Of a stretch of 16,173 nt of DNA, positions 7,953 through 14,879 are shown one piece after another. Under the pieces are notes generated by a model. That model did no database searches and was not told where the DNA came from. It saw nothing but the letters and a program-made list of their open reading frames with translations. This DNA is from Desulfuromonadaceae bacterium. Its GTDB lineage: Bacteria > Desulfobacterota > Desulfuromonadia > Desulfuromonadales > Geopsychrobacteraceae. The stretch's first letter is position 1, and each line of letters starts with the position of its first letter. The position numbers and the translations under genes were made by a program. The stretch covers positions 1 through 16,173 of the forward strand of contig JADGED010000033.1 of NCBI GenBank assembly GCA_016744555.1, written 5' to 3'.

Positions 7953-7980
7953 AGTGTACCATGAAAAATTGTGTTTCCAA
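7953..7980 (-). promoter_or_regulatory. Possible sigma-70 promoter of the hybrid kinase
   Basis: On the minus strand, TTGGAA (7980-7975), a 16-base spacer and TACACT (7958-7953) make a plausible but imperfect -35/-10 pair upstream of the kinase start. It would give a leader of about 75 bases containing the inverted repeat at 7881-7941. Confidence 0.35.
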
Positions 7981-8084
7981 TGACGCCTGCCCGGCTATTA
8001 TTCTGGATAAACTATGCTGACCGTAAGTTTATTTCTTGCCGCTGCGTATGATCTGAGTCTTTGTAGTCAGATTTAAATAAAGTC

Positions 8085-8585
8085 TTACTGGCTTTCGATT
8101 TCATTCAGCTTTATCCGAGCTTGTTCGTTGTCCGGGTTTTGTTTGATCTCAGAAATCAGTTCATCAATAGCTTTGTTTTTCATCCCTTTGCGATAATATT
8201 CCAAGGCCTGATGGTAGTGAGAAGAGGTCGTCTCTTTTTCCTTGTTTCTAGCTGTAATATATTTATCGTGAGCTGCAGTATTGGTAGGATCAATTTTTAT
8301 GGCCATTTTATAAAAAGAGATGGCATCGTCAATTTCACCCTTGTTAAAGTAGATGTCGCCCACTTTCATGGCATCGGTTGAGTCTTCAATTTTCCAGCTT
8401 TTTATCTGATCTCGTTCCCGTTGCTGAAGCTCGAAATCAAAATCTTTAATCTTATTTACTTCGTCAGCAATGCCGGTTCGATCATGCTTGAAAATAATAT
8501 TGGTATCTTCGGCAGTTGCCGAACCGACAAATAGGCAAAGCATCAATATGCTGGTAATGATTTGGATTGAATTTTTAATTTTCAT
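8085..8585 (-). CDS. Exported TPR-repeat protein
   Basis: A 166-residue protein with a clear signal peptide (KIKN start, hydrophobic core about residues 6-20, cleavage expected after SATA near residue 25), so it should be periplasmic or secreted. It holds two tetratricopeptide-like repeats: about 69-102 (GDIYFNKGEIDDAISFYKMA followed by IDP) and about 121-154 (YRKGMKNKAIDELISEI followed by NPDN). TPR proteins are protein-interaction scaffolds; the partner is unknown. The ATG at 8585 is chosen because GGAG lies 6 bases upstream; a GTG four codons earlier has its Shine-Dalgarno too close. It sits between the hybrid kinase (213-base gap) and two small unknown genes (197-base gap), all on the minus strand, with no firm evidence for one operon. 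Confidence 0.8.
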   Translation of the reverse strand: MKIKNSIQIITSILMLCLFVGSATAEDTNIIFKHDRTGIADEVNKIKDFDFELQQRERDQIKSWKIEDSTDAMKVGDIYFNKGEIDDAISFYKMAIKIDPTNTAAHDKYITARNKEKETTSSHYHQALEYYRKGMKNKAIDELISEIKQNPDNEQARIKLNEIESQ

Positions 8586-8782
8586 GGGTAGCTCCACTCT
8601 CCTAAGTCAACCTGAACGTTTCATCTAGGTGTTGATGGCGATATTTATTTCTTCTTAATATATTTACATGCTTAATTCTTTTGAGTCTATATCTTTGCGT
8701 TTAAATCAGGTGATGAGATGGTAAGTTTGTACTTTAGAAGCGATAGTCAGCATTAGGTTTTATCTGAACTGATATAGCTAGC

Positions 8783-9127
8783 TTAGCACTTAATATCGAA
8801 GTGTTGGTCGATGTTGGCTGAGCTCGTAGACACTTCCTGCCTTTGCTCAATGTTTGCACGTTCAACTAATGGCAGTACTACTAATGCGACAAAAACGGTA
8901 GCAAAAGTAATAAACAAGCTTAAGATGATAAGCAGGATTTTTTTTGAACTATGTTGTCCTGCGCTGATCCAGTATCCAGAGAGGATGCCGATAGCTGGTA
9001 CAATTAATACAATCCACTCCAAATAGAGTGGTGGGTGGTTTTCAGTTCCATTCAATGCCAGCGCCAGCAATGTTAATAGCAGGATAGCGTTTATAGTTAT
9101 ATATATTATTCCCAGCGGTTTATGCAC
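8783..9127 (-). CDS. Small three-helix membrane protein of unknown function
   Basis: A 114-residue protein that I do not recognise. It has three likely transmembrane helices (about 6-26, 37-56 and 63-85) and a polar C-terminal tail of about 28 residues. The helices are almost pure aliphatic residues, with GxxSGYW in the second. The start is a GTG overlapping the stop of the upstream gene by one base (TAGTG), which points to translational coupling; the nearest Shine-Dalgarno-like AAAGGA is about 12 bases away, rather far. Hydrophobic periodicity and the coupled start support a real gene. Confidence 0.65.
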   Translation of the reverse strand: MHKPLGIIYITINAILLLTLLALALNGTENHPPLYLEWIVLIVPAIGILSGYWISAGQHSSKKILLIILSLFITFATVFVALVVLPLVERANIEQRQEVSTSSANIDQHFDIKC

Positions 9128-9465
9128 TATTTACTAAAGTCCTTTGGTTTGGCCATCGCTCTATACTTAATGTTCAGACTTTGATTACGTTTGCCCGGCA
9201 TGCAAATAATTGACTTTAGATCCATGAGATTATCTGCGTCGCTAGGTTTAATAAAGATATAGTACAGAGGTTTGGTGGTAGAAAAAAGGTTTATCTCGCT
9301 AAGACTGTCTAGCTTTAGTCGAAATTTCAAGCTGTTTTTCCAGTTTCTATTTTTTGTTTTCAAAAATATGGTTCTAAAAAAAGTTGCATGTTGTGTAGTT
9401 GTGGTAATGGTTTTTTGCCGCAAAGATTGTGATTTTTTGATCGGCAGTATCTCCCTGTACACCAT
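9127..9465 (-). CDS. Hypothetical protein, 112 residues
   Basis: I do not recognise this protein. It is basic, lacks a signal peptide, and its middle part (about residues 45-90) alternates hydrophobic and polar residues (LKFRLKLDSLSEINLF, then PLYYIFIKP) as in beta strands. Reality is supported by the TAGTG overlap with the following membrane-protein gene. The start is uncertain: the ATG at 9465 has AGGA 10 bases upstream, but a far stronger GGGAGG (9501-9496) serves an in-frame ATG at 9486 that meets a TGA after five codons. The gene may therefore follow a short leader frame, or carry a nonsense change near its start. Confidence 0.5.
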   Translation of the reverse strand: MVYREILPIKKSQSLRQKTITTTTQHATFFRTIFLKTKNRNWKNSLKFRLKLDSLSEINLFSTTKPLYYIFIKPSDADNLMDLKSIICMPGKRNQSLNIKYRAMAKPKDFSK

Positions 9466-9468
9466 TTG

Positions 9469-9486
9469 TCACATTTCCTTTCTCAT
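9469..9486 (-). CDS. Possible five-codon leader frame (MRKEM)
   Basis: ATG at 9486 follows GGGAGG with 9-base spacing, the best ribosome site in this stretch. It encodes Met-Arg-Lys-Glu-Met and then TGA, in the same frame as the 112-residue gene that restarts two codons later at 9465. It may be a leader peptide, a real start interrupted by a stop, or chance. Confidence 0.3.
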   Translation of the reverse strand: MRKEM

Positions 9487-9534
9487 TAACTTTAACCTCC
9501 CGTCATAACGAGTTTTTTCTTATCTGTTAATTGT

Positions 9535-9559
9535 AAAAAAGTCAGGATTTGTCCTTGAC
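9535..9559 (-). terminator. Minus-strand hairpin with T6 overlapping the mraZ -35 box
   Basis: Read on the minus strand, GTCAAGGA-CAAA-TCCTGAC forms a 7-bp stem with one bulged A, followed by TTTTTT. It would stop minus-strand transcription coming out of the dcw region. The same bases include the -35 TTGAC of the mraZ promoter. The stem is modest, so this is tentative. Confidence 0.35.
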
Positions 9560-9583
9560 AGTTATGGGGGGTACCGCTATATT
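9555..9583 (+). promoter_or_regulatory. Strong sigma-70 promoter of the dcw cluster
   Basis: A perfect TTGACA (9555-9560), a 17-base spacer and TATATT (9578-9583) form a near-consensus promoter. Transcription should begin near 9590, giving a leader of about 33 bases before mraZ. The GTGTCA repeats lie directly downstream of the -10 box, well placed to block transcription when bound. Confidence 0.85.
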
Positions 9584-9594
9584 TTGGCAAAGTA

Positions 9595-9620
9595 GTGTCA
9601 AATAGTGTCATACGGTGTCA
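9595..9620 (+). promoter_or_regulatory. Probable MraZ operator: three GTGTCA repeats, 10-bp period
   Basis: GTGTCA occurs exactly at 9595-9600, 9605-9610 and 9615-9620, each separated by 4 bases. MraZ of E. coli is known to repress its own operon by binding tandem short repeats with a 10-bp period upstream of mraZ. The period and place match here, while the repeat sequence differs from TGGG. Binding by this MraZ is inferred. Confidence 0.75.
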
Positions 9621-9622
9621 AT

Positions 9623-10066
9623 ATGAAATTTTCTGGTGAATACAATGTCAGTATCGATTTGAAGGGTCGGGTAAGCATTCCCGCTCCATTCAGGGACGAG
9701 CTGCGTCAAGATTATACTGCTGAAGGTTTGGTTGTTACCCGGCATAAAAATGGTTTGGTTGCTTATCCGCCAAGTCGGTGGAGTGAAATTTGTGCCAACG
9801 TACTAGCTATGGCGCCCGGTCCTCAGCGTGAGGCGAATCTTCGCAATCGGATTGCTCCAGCAAAAGAGTGTTCGTTTAACGCACAAGGGCGAGTCCAATT
9901 GCCACAATCATTACGCGAATATGCCGAGCTAGATAAAGATGTTGTCGTCGTCGGAATGTTCGAAAAAATAGAAATTTGGAGTCAGAAAGCCCACGCACAA
10001 ATTACTACCGAATCTGAGTCAATGTTGGCAGGTGATGCGCAGGGACAAGCGGATTTGGGCTTTTAA
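9623..10066 (+). CDS. mraZ: Transcriptional regulator MraZ
   Basis: A 147-residue DNA-binding protein, the usual first gene of the division and cell-wall cluster. It has two AbrB-like swapped-hairpin halves. Each carries the DxxxR-type signature: D12-R16 in IDLKGRVSIP and the matching NAQGRVQLP (86-94). MraZ forms a ring-shaped oligomer and represses the cluster by binding repeats near its promoter. The ATG at 9623 gives the standard family start (KFSGEYN); a GTG at 9605 is in frame but lies within the operator repeats. No strong Shine-Dalgarno is visible, as the third repeat occupies that spot. It is followed after 2 bases by rsmH. Length is normal. Confidence 0.95.
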   Translation: MKFSGEYNVSIDLKGRVSIPAPFRDELRQDYTAEGLVVTRHKNGLVAYPPSRWSEICANVLAMAPGPQREANLRNRIAPAKECSFNAQGRVQLPQSLREYAELDKDVVVVGMFEKIEIWSQKAHAQITTESESMLAGDAQGQADLGF

Positions 10067-10068
10067 TT

Positions 10069-11040
10069 ATGACATCAGCCTCCTTTGAACATTTGTCGGT
10101 ATTGCCAGCGGAAGTTCTGCACTGGTTGCGGCCGGTAGATGGCGGTATCTACCTTGATGGAACCCTTGGCGGTGCCGGTCACTCACGTTTGATCCTTGAG
10201 GCTGCTGATAGTAGCCGTTTGATAGGTTTGGATCGTGACCCTGCAGCATTGCAGGCGGCAGCAAAAGTTTTAGCCCCTTATGGTGACCGTGTCAGCTTGC
10301 ACCAGACTACTTTTGATCAAGCTAGCGAAGTTTTGCAGCAGCTGGAAGTCGCTGGATTGGATGGCATGCTCCTCGATCTTGGCGTCTCTTCCCATCAGCT
10401 AGATACACCAGAACGAGGCTTTTCTTTCCGTTATGATGCCCCGCTGGATATGCGGATGGATCCAACTACAGGGATTACCGCTGCAGATGTGGTCAATCAA
10501 ACCGAAGAGACGGAATTGATGCACCTATTCTTTAAGTACGGTGAAGAGCGCTATAGCCGACGCATCGCTAGAAGGATAGTAGCCCAGCGGCAGGAAGAAG
10601 CTATAACCCGAACCGGAGAATTGGCAGAGCTAGTTCGACATGCGGTCCCCGGTGGTTTTCGTCCAGAAAAAATTCATCCAGCGACACGGGTATTTCAAGC
10701 ACTGCGAATACATGTGAATGATGAGTTGGGGCAGGTTGAGCGTGGGGTTGAGGCGGGAATTTCGCTGTTGAAACCCGGTGGACGCTTGGTGGTTATCAGT
10801 TTCCATTCGCTGGAAGATCGTATTGTTAAACATTTATTTCGGGATAAAGCTAAGGGCTGCTTGTGTCCACCGCGGTTGCCGGTTTGTCAGTGCAATAATG
10901 TCCCTACGGTGAAGGTATTGACCCGCAAAGGGGTTAAGGCAACTGCCGTTGAAGTTGAACAGAATGTTCGTTCCAGAAGTGCAATCTTGCGAGCAGTAGA
11001 ACGTTGCAAAACTGTGGATAACGAAAGTGAGGGCCGGTAA
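10069..11040 (+). CDS. rsmH: 16S rRNA (cytosine(1402)-N4)-methyltransferase
   Basis: A 323-residue SAM-dependent enzyme (older name MraW) that methylates N4 of C1402 in 16S rRNA, in the decoding centre. The SAM-binding site is seen in YLDGTLGGAGHS (28-39) and GLDRDPAA (53-60). Other family blocks are LLDLGVSSHQLD (101-112), FSFRYDAPLDMRMD (118-131), RVFQALRIHVNDEL (207-220) and VVISFHSLEDRIVK (241-254). Two CxC pairs (C264/C266 and C273/C275) near the C-terminus could bind a metal, as in several relatives. It begins 2 bases after the mraZ stop and ends directly before the ftsL ATG (TAAATG), so it is translated as part of the cluster. Confidence 0.97.
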   Translation: MTSASFEHLSVLPAEVLHWLRPVDGGIYLDGTLGGAGHSRLILEAADSSRLIGLDRDPAALQAAAKVLAPYGDRVSLHQTTFDQASEVLQQLEVAGLDGMLLDLGVSSHQLDTPERGFSFRYDAPLDMRMDPTTGITAADVVNQTEETELMHLFFKYGEERYSRRIARRIVAQRQEEAITRTGELAELVRHAVPGGFRPEKIHPATRVFQALRIHVNDELGQVERGVEAGISLLKPGGRLVVISFHSLEDRIVKHLFRDKAKGCLCPPRLPVCQCNNVPTVKVLTRKGVKATAVEVEQNVRSRSAILRAVERCKTVDNESEGR

Positions 11041-11358
11041 ATGGCAGAAGCTGTATCACAAACAATTGTAAAAATACCCGGATTTTCTTTATATCGGCCC
11101 CGTCTGGGATCCGTTTTTATCGCAATCTTGTTAATTTCATTATTGTCGCTATTGTTTGTTTGGTCACGAATTCATGCAATTAACCTCGAGTATAATATCT
11201 CCAGCTTAGAACGTGATATTGGCGTTCAGCAACAGGATATAAAAGAACTAAATTTAGAAGTAGCGTTTTTGGCACGCGATAAGCGAATTGAAACTTTAGC
11301 TAAACAAGAACTGGGCTTGCGTACGCCGGCACCAGGGCAGATTATCAGGATCAAGTAA
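11041..11358 (+). CDS. ftsL: Cell division protein FtsL
   Basis: A 105-residue bitopic membrane protein of the divisome. It has a short cytoplasmic N-terminus (about 22 residues), one transmembrane helix (about 24-42) and a periplasmic coiled coil (about 48-92) containing LERDIGVQQQDIKELNLEVAFL. It ends with ELGLRTPAPGQIIRI, the typical C-terminal motif of FtsL/FtsB-like proteins. In the divisome FtsL pairs with FtsB and FtsQ and helps activate the FtsW-FtsI synthase encoded partly next door. The sequence is poorly conserved across bacteria; the identity rests on topology, length and the position between rsmH and ftsI, which is diagnostic. There is no gap to rsmH and 1 base to ftsI. Confidence 0.9.
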   Translation: MAEAVSQTIVKIPGFSLYRPRLGSVFIAILLISLLSLLFVWSRIHAINLEYNISSLERDIGVQQQDIKELNLEVAFLARDKRIETLAKQELGLRTPAPGQIIRIK

Positions 11359-11359
11359 T

Positions 11360-13312
11360 ATGGCGCTAACTGAGCGTGGCATTCGGCTGCGTATCAATTT
11401 ATTTGCGCTGATTTTTATCCTCGCCTTTTTGGTGATTGCCTGGCGCGCTTACTACTTGCAAGTAGTGTTATCTCCAGATCTTAAGCATCGCGCCGACCAA
11501 CAACGTCAACGGGTAGTTAAGTTAGCACCTCAACGGGGCGCAATCTTTGATCGTAATGGTGATGCCCTGGCCGTTAGTTTAGCGGCAAAATCTTTGTATG
11601 CCGATCCGATTGAAACTAAAAAACCGCAATCTGCTGCAAAGCAACTAGCTCCATTGTTAAAAGCTTCAGAGCAAGAGTTGATAAAAAAACTGTCTAGTCG
11701 TAAACGTTTTGTTTGGTTAGGAAGGAAACTTGATCGGGATACGGTAAAGCAAGTTCGTGATCTAAATATTGCAGGGTTACGCTTTATTGAAGAGCCTAAA
11801 CGTTACTATCCACAAGCTAACTCTGCTGCACATATTTTAGGTTTTACCGGCCTTGACCCTAATGGTTTAGAAGGGGTTGAGCTGGAATATGACCAGCAAT
11901 TGCAAGGTGATTCAGGCCGTCTAGTTTCATTACGTGACGCCAGAGGTAGAGGGTTAGCTTCAGAGGATCAATTGATTCAGGGTGGCGAAGCCGGACGCAA
12001 CTTGTATTTGACCATCGATAAGTCACTCCAGTATGTAGCCGAAAAAGAGTTGGCGCGAGTAGTTCGTGAAACCGGAGCTGTCGGGGGCACGGTGGTAATG
12101 ATGGAACCTGCCAGTGGCAAGGTTATAGCTCTTGCGAGTCAGCCTGACTATAATCCCAATATGGCAGGTCATTTTAGTGCTGCAAAACGGCGTAATCGTG
12201 CTGTTTGCGATATGTATGAACCGGGCTCGACTTTTAAGCCATTTTTGATGGCTGGGGTGCTGGAAGAGGGGCTGGTTCCCCTAGATAAGAAAATATACTG
12301 CGAGAATGGGCGTTTCTCGGTTGGTGGTAAAACCATCCGCGATCATAAAAAGTTTAAGCGTCTAAGTTTGACCGAAATTATTAAATTCAGTAGCAATATC
12401 GGCACGGCGAAACTGGGAAAATTGATGGAGCGTGAGCGCTTTCATTCATATATTAATAGCTTTGGTTTCGGCGAAAACACTGGAATAGATTTGCCGGGTG
12501 AAGTTGGTGGCATTTTGCGAGCCCCCAATAAATGGTTTGAGATTGATCTGGCTGCAATATCATTTGGTCAAGGATTGAGTGTCACCTCCATACAAATGGT
12601 TACTGCTATGGCAGCAATTGCAAACGGTGGCTTGTTGATGGAGCCATATTTAGTTGAAAAAGTTACAGCTGCTGGCGGTGAACAAATTCAGCGCCGCTTA
12701 CCAAAGGTTCGCCGTCGGGTAATCTCCGAGGAAACCGCACGGCGGGTGCGGGCGATGTTAGTAGAGGTCACCGAGCCTGGTGGGACAGGAACCAGAGCCG
12801 CTTTGGCTGGATATCATGTCGCTGGTAAAACTGGAACGGCACAAAAGGTAGATATGGTAACTGGTGGTTACTCTCCAGATAAACGGGTTTCATCATTTGT
12901 CGGTTTTGTTCCAGCAGAAAGTCCGGCTCTAGTTATTTCGGTAACAGTTGATGAACCTCAAGGCAGTGCTTACGGTGGTTTAGTTGCTGCACCAGTATTT
13001 TCTAGAATTGCGAGTCAATCTTTAAGCCATTTAAATATTTTGCCGGTGGGAAGTGTTGAGACTTTAGCCAAAGAGCAGCCCGTAGTAGAACCACTACCCG
13101 ATTTGGTCGCATTATTACCAGACGTAGCGGTGAGTGATGGTTTGCGGATGCCAGATTTCACTGGGATGACATATCGCCAAGTTTTGCGCTTGATGAGCGA
13201 TAATAAGTTAAATTTACAGCTCACCGGTAGTGGGCAAGTGGTTAAGCAATCTCCTGCGCCAGGTGAAGTTATTCGCTATGGCAAACAGGCTTGGATTCGT
13301 TTTGGGGCGTAG
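11360..13312 (+). CDS. ftsI: Septal peptidoglycan transpeptidase FtsI (class B PBP) with PASTA domain
   Basis: A 650-residue penicillin-binding protein that cross-links septal peptidoglycan in the periplasm. It has a single N-terminal transmembrane anchor (about 13-33), a class B dimerisation domain beginning with APQRGAIFDRNGDALA (56-71), and a transpeptidase domain. The three active-site motifs are intact: S290-T-F-K293, S344-S-N346 and K490-T-G-T493. Residues about 596-650 (MPDFTGMTYRQVL to the end) form one PASTA domain, as in SpoVD-like and many deltaproteobacterial FtsI proteins. PASTA domains are proposed to contact peptidoglycan. The ATG follows the ftsL stop by 1 base. Its usual partner FtsW would lie further downstream, beyond the window. 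Confidence 0.95.
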   Translation: MALTERGIRLRINLFALIFILAFLVIAWRAYYLQVVLSPDLKHRADQQRQRVVKLAPQRGAIFDRNGDALAVSLAAKSLYADPIETKKPQSAAKQLAPLLKASEQELIKKLSSRKRFVWLGRKLDRDTVKQVRDLNIAGLRFIEEPKRYYPQANSAAHILGFTGLDPNGLEGVELEYDQQLQGDSGRLVSLRDARGRGLASEDQLIQGGEAGRNLYLTIDKSLQYVAEKELARVVRETGAVGGTVVMMEPASGKVIALASQPDYNPNMAGHFSAAKRRNRAVCDMYEPGSTFKPFLMAGVLEEGLVPLDKKIYCENGRFSVGGKTIRDHKKFKRLSLTEIIKFSSNIGTAKLGKLMERERFHSYINSFGFGENTGIDLPGEVGGILRAPNKWFEIDLAAISFGQGLSVTSIQMVTAMAAIANGGLLMEPYLVEKVTAAGGEQIQRRLPKVRRRVISEETARRVRAMLVEVTEPGGTGTRAALAGYHVAGKTGTAQKVDMVTGGYSPDKRVSSFVGFVPAESPALVISVTVDEPQGSAYGGLVAAPVFSRIASQSLSHLNILPVGSVETLAKEQPVVEPLPDLVALLPDVAVSDGLRMPDFTGMTYRQVLRLMSDNKLNLQLTGSGQVVKQSPAPGEVIRYGKQAWIRFGA

Positions 13313-13337
13313 CTATATGTCAGAAAGGGGATCATCT

Positions 13338-14879
13338 ATGCAACTGAAGCAACTGTTGACAAAAATCCAACCCGAAGAGGTTGTTGGGTTTGCTGATCAA
13401 ACGGTATCTGGCTTAGCGTTTGATTCACGTCAGGTTGTGGCAGAGATGGTGTTTTTTGCATTGCCGGGAGTTCAAGTTGATGGCTTTGCATATGTTCCTC
13501 AGGCATTACAGGCTGGTGCTACGGTCGTGGTAGCAGAGAAATTACCGGAACATTACAGCGATAATGTTTGTTACGTAAAAGTTGCCAACGTTAGACAAAC
13601 CATGGCGGTAATGGCAGCTAAGTTTTATGGTAATCCGAGTGGCGATGTAAGAGTGATCGGCATAACAGGAACTAACGGCAAGACAACTACCACCTATTTG
13701 CTTGAAGCGATGTTTAAACAGGCCGGTTATGCCCCTGCAGTATTTGGGACTATAGAATATCGGTTTGGTGATTTACACTACGACGCTTCTCATACCACCC
13801 CGGAATCGATTGATCTCTTGCGCATGATGGCTGAATTTGCGCAACAGGGTGCCAATGTTATGATTTTGGAAGTTTCATCCCACGCCTTAGAGCAGCATCG
13901 AGTTGACGGAATTTGTTTCGATGCGGCAGTATTTACTAATCTTACTCAAGATCACCTCGATTATCATCAAACATTGGATCGCTACTTCAGCAGTAAAAAA
14001 AGGCTTTTTGTTGAACTTCTCGACACTGGCATAGCGATAATTAATAGTGACGATAGTTATGGCCTGAAGTTACTGCAAGAAATGACCGGTAAAAAAATAT
14101 CCTACGGTATGGGTTTAGAGGCTGACCTTCGTGCCATGCAGATTACGGTTGGTCGAAATGGCATCAGCGGCCATGCGTGTAGCAGTAATGGTGATGTGGC
14201 GATCGAAAGTGGAATGATTGGTAGTTTTAATGTAAGCAATTTGCTGGCCGCTACAGCCACTGCGCAACAGTTAGGGATCGACAATAAGGTTATCGCCAAG
14301 GCAATTACATCTGCCCCACAAGTACCGGGGCGAGTCGAGACTATAGCGAACAACAAGGGAGCTTTAGTGCTGGTAGATTATGCTCATACTCCCGATGCGT
14401 TAGAGCAAGTGTTGAAGACAGTAGTTGCCCTTGATGGGAAGCGGATAATAACTATTGTTGGTTGTGGTGGAGATAGAGATAAAACTAAGCGCCCACTGAT
14501 GGCAGCAGCTGCAGTACGGTATTCAGATCTTAGTATTTTTACTTCAGATAACCCACGCACCGAAGATCCAAATGAGATTTTAGCACAGGTTCGAGACGGA
14601 GCATTGGCGGCAGGAAGTATTGAACTAAAGGCCGATTGCGCTGGCAACACAGCAGGTTTTGTCGTTGTTGCTGATCGCCGTCAAGCCATAGAGTTTGCAA
14701 GTAGCTTACTAGTTACCGGAGATATTTTGCTGGTTGCAGGTAAGGGGCACGAAGACTATCAGATCTTTGGTCGGGAAAAGGTTCACTTTGATGATCGGGA
14801 AGAGTTGCGTCGGGTGCTTAATACAGAACCGACTGTAGCATTTGCTAGCGATACAGCTGGAGCCAAAGATTGTGTTTGA
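13338..14879 (+). CDS. murE: UDP-MurNAc-L-Ala-D-Glu:meso-diaminopimelate ligase
   Basis: A 513-residue cytoplasmic Mur ligase that adds the third amino acid of the peptidoglycan stem peptide using ATP. Visible are the ATP loop ITGTNGKTTTTY (109-120, K115), the substrate-binding segment SHTTPESIDL (151-160), the expected carbamylated lysine K220 in YFSSK, LEVSSHALEQHRV (177-189) and DYAHTPDALE (347-356). The DNPR motif at 404-407 marks the meso-diaminopimelate type rather than the lysine type. The ATG at 13338 is preferred because AGAAAGGGG ends 7 bases upstream; an ATG at 13317 lies before that site, and one at 13230 is inside ftsI. The gap to ftsI is 25 bases. The end overlaps murF by 8 bases. 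Confidence 0.95.
   Translation: MQLKQLLTKIQPEEVVGFADQTVSGLAFDSRQVVAEMVFFALPGVQVDGFAYVPQALQAGATVVVAEKLPEHYSDNVCYVKVANVRQTMAVMAAKFYGNPSGDVRVIGITGTNGKTTTTYLLEAMFKQAGYAPAVFGTIEYRFGDLHYDASHTTPESIDLLRMMAEFAQQGANVMILEVSSHALEQHRVDGICFDAAVFTNLTQDHLDYHQTLDRYFSSKKRLFVELLDTGIAIINSDDSYGLKLLQEMTGKKISYGMGLEADLRAMQITVGRNGISGHACSSNGDVAIESGMIGSFNVSNLLAATATAQQLGIDNKVIAKAITSAPQVPGRVETIANNKGALVLVDYAHTPDALEQVLKTVVALDGKRIITIVGCGGDRDKTKRPLMAAAAVRYSDLSIFTSDNPRTEDPNEILAQVRDGALAAGSIELKADCAGNTAGFVVVADRRQAIEFASSLLVTGDILLVAGKGHEDYQIFGREKVHFDDREELRRVLNTEPTVAFASDTAGAKDCV

Noticed and set aside
8051..8072. ATCTGA/TCAGAT hairpin after the TPR gene as a terminator
   Set aside because: Only a 6-bp AT-rich stem with a 10-base loop and no T-run on the minus strand.
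8598..8782. Possible small RNA or promoter in the gap upstream of the TPR gene
   Set aside because: AT-rich, but no convincing -35/-10 pair, hairpin or open frame was found.
9469..9471. TGA read as selenocysteine in the 112-residue gene
   Set aside because: No convincing hairpin follows the TGA, and the protein does not resemble a known selenoprotein; a leader frame or a later start is simpler.
9272..9508. Plus-strand frame opposite the 112-residue gene
   Set aside because: Low-complexity Phe/Val-rich translation typical of an antisense shadow, with no ribosome site.
9595..9620. Repeats as a CRISPR-like or microsatellite array
   Set aside because: The units are only 6 bases with 4-base spacers; position and period fit an MraZ operator.
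9605..9622. GTG start for mraZ at 9605
   Set aside because: It falls within the operator repeats and adds six residues absent from typical MraZ N-termini.
13230..13337. Earlier in-frame starts for murE (13230 and 13317)
   Set aside because: The first is inside ftsI's PASTA-coding region. The second precedes the AGAAAGGGG ribosome site that fits the ATG at 13338.
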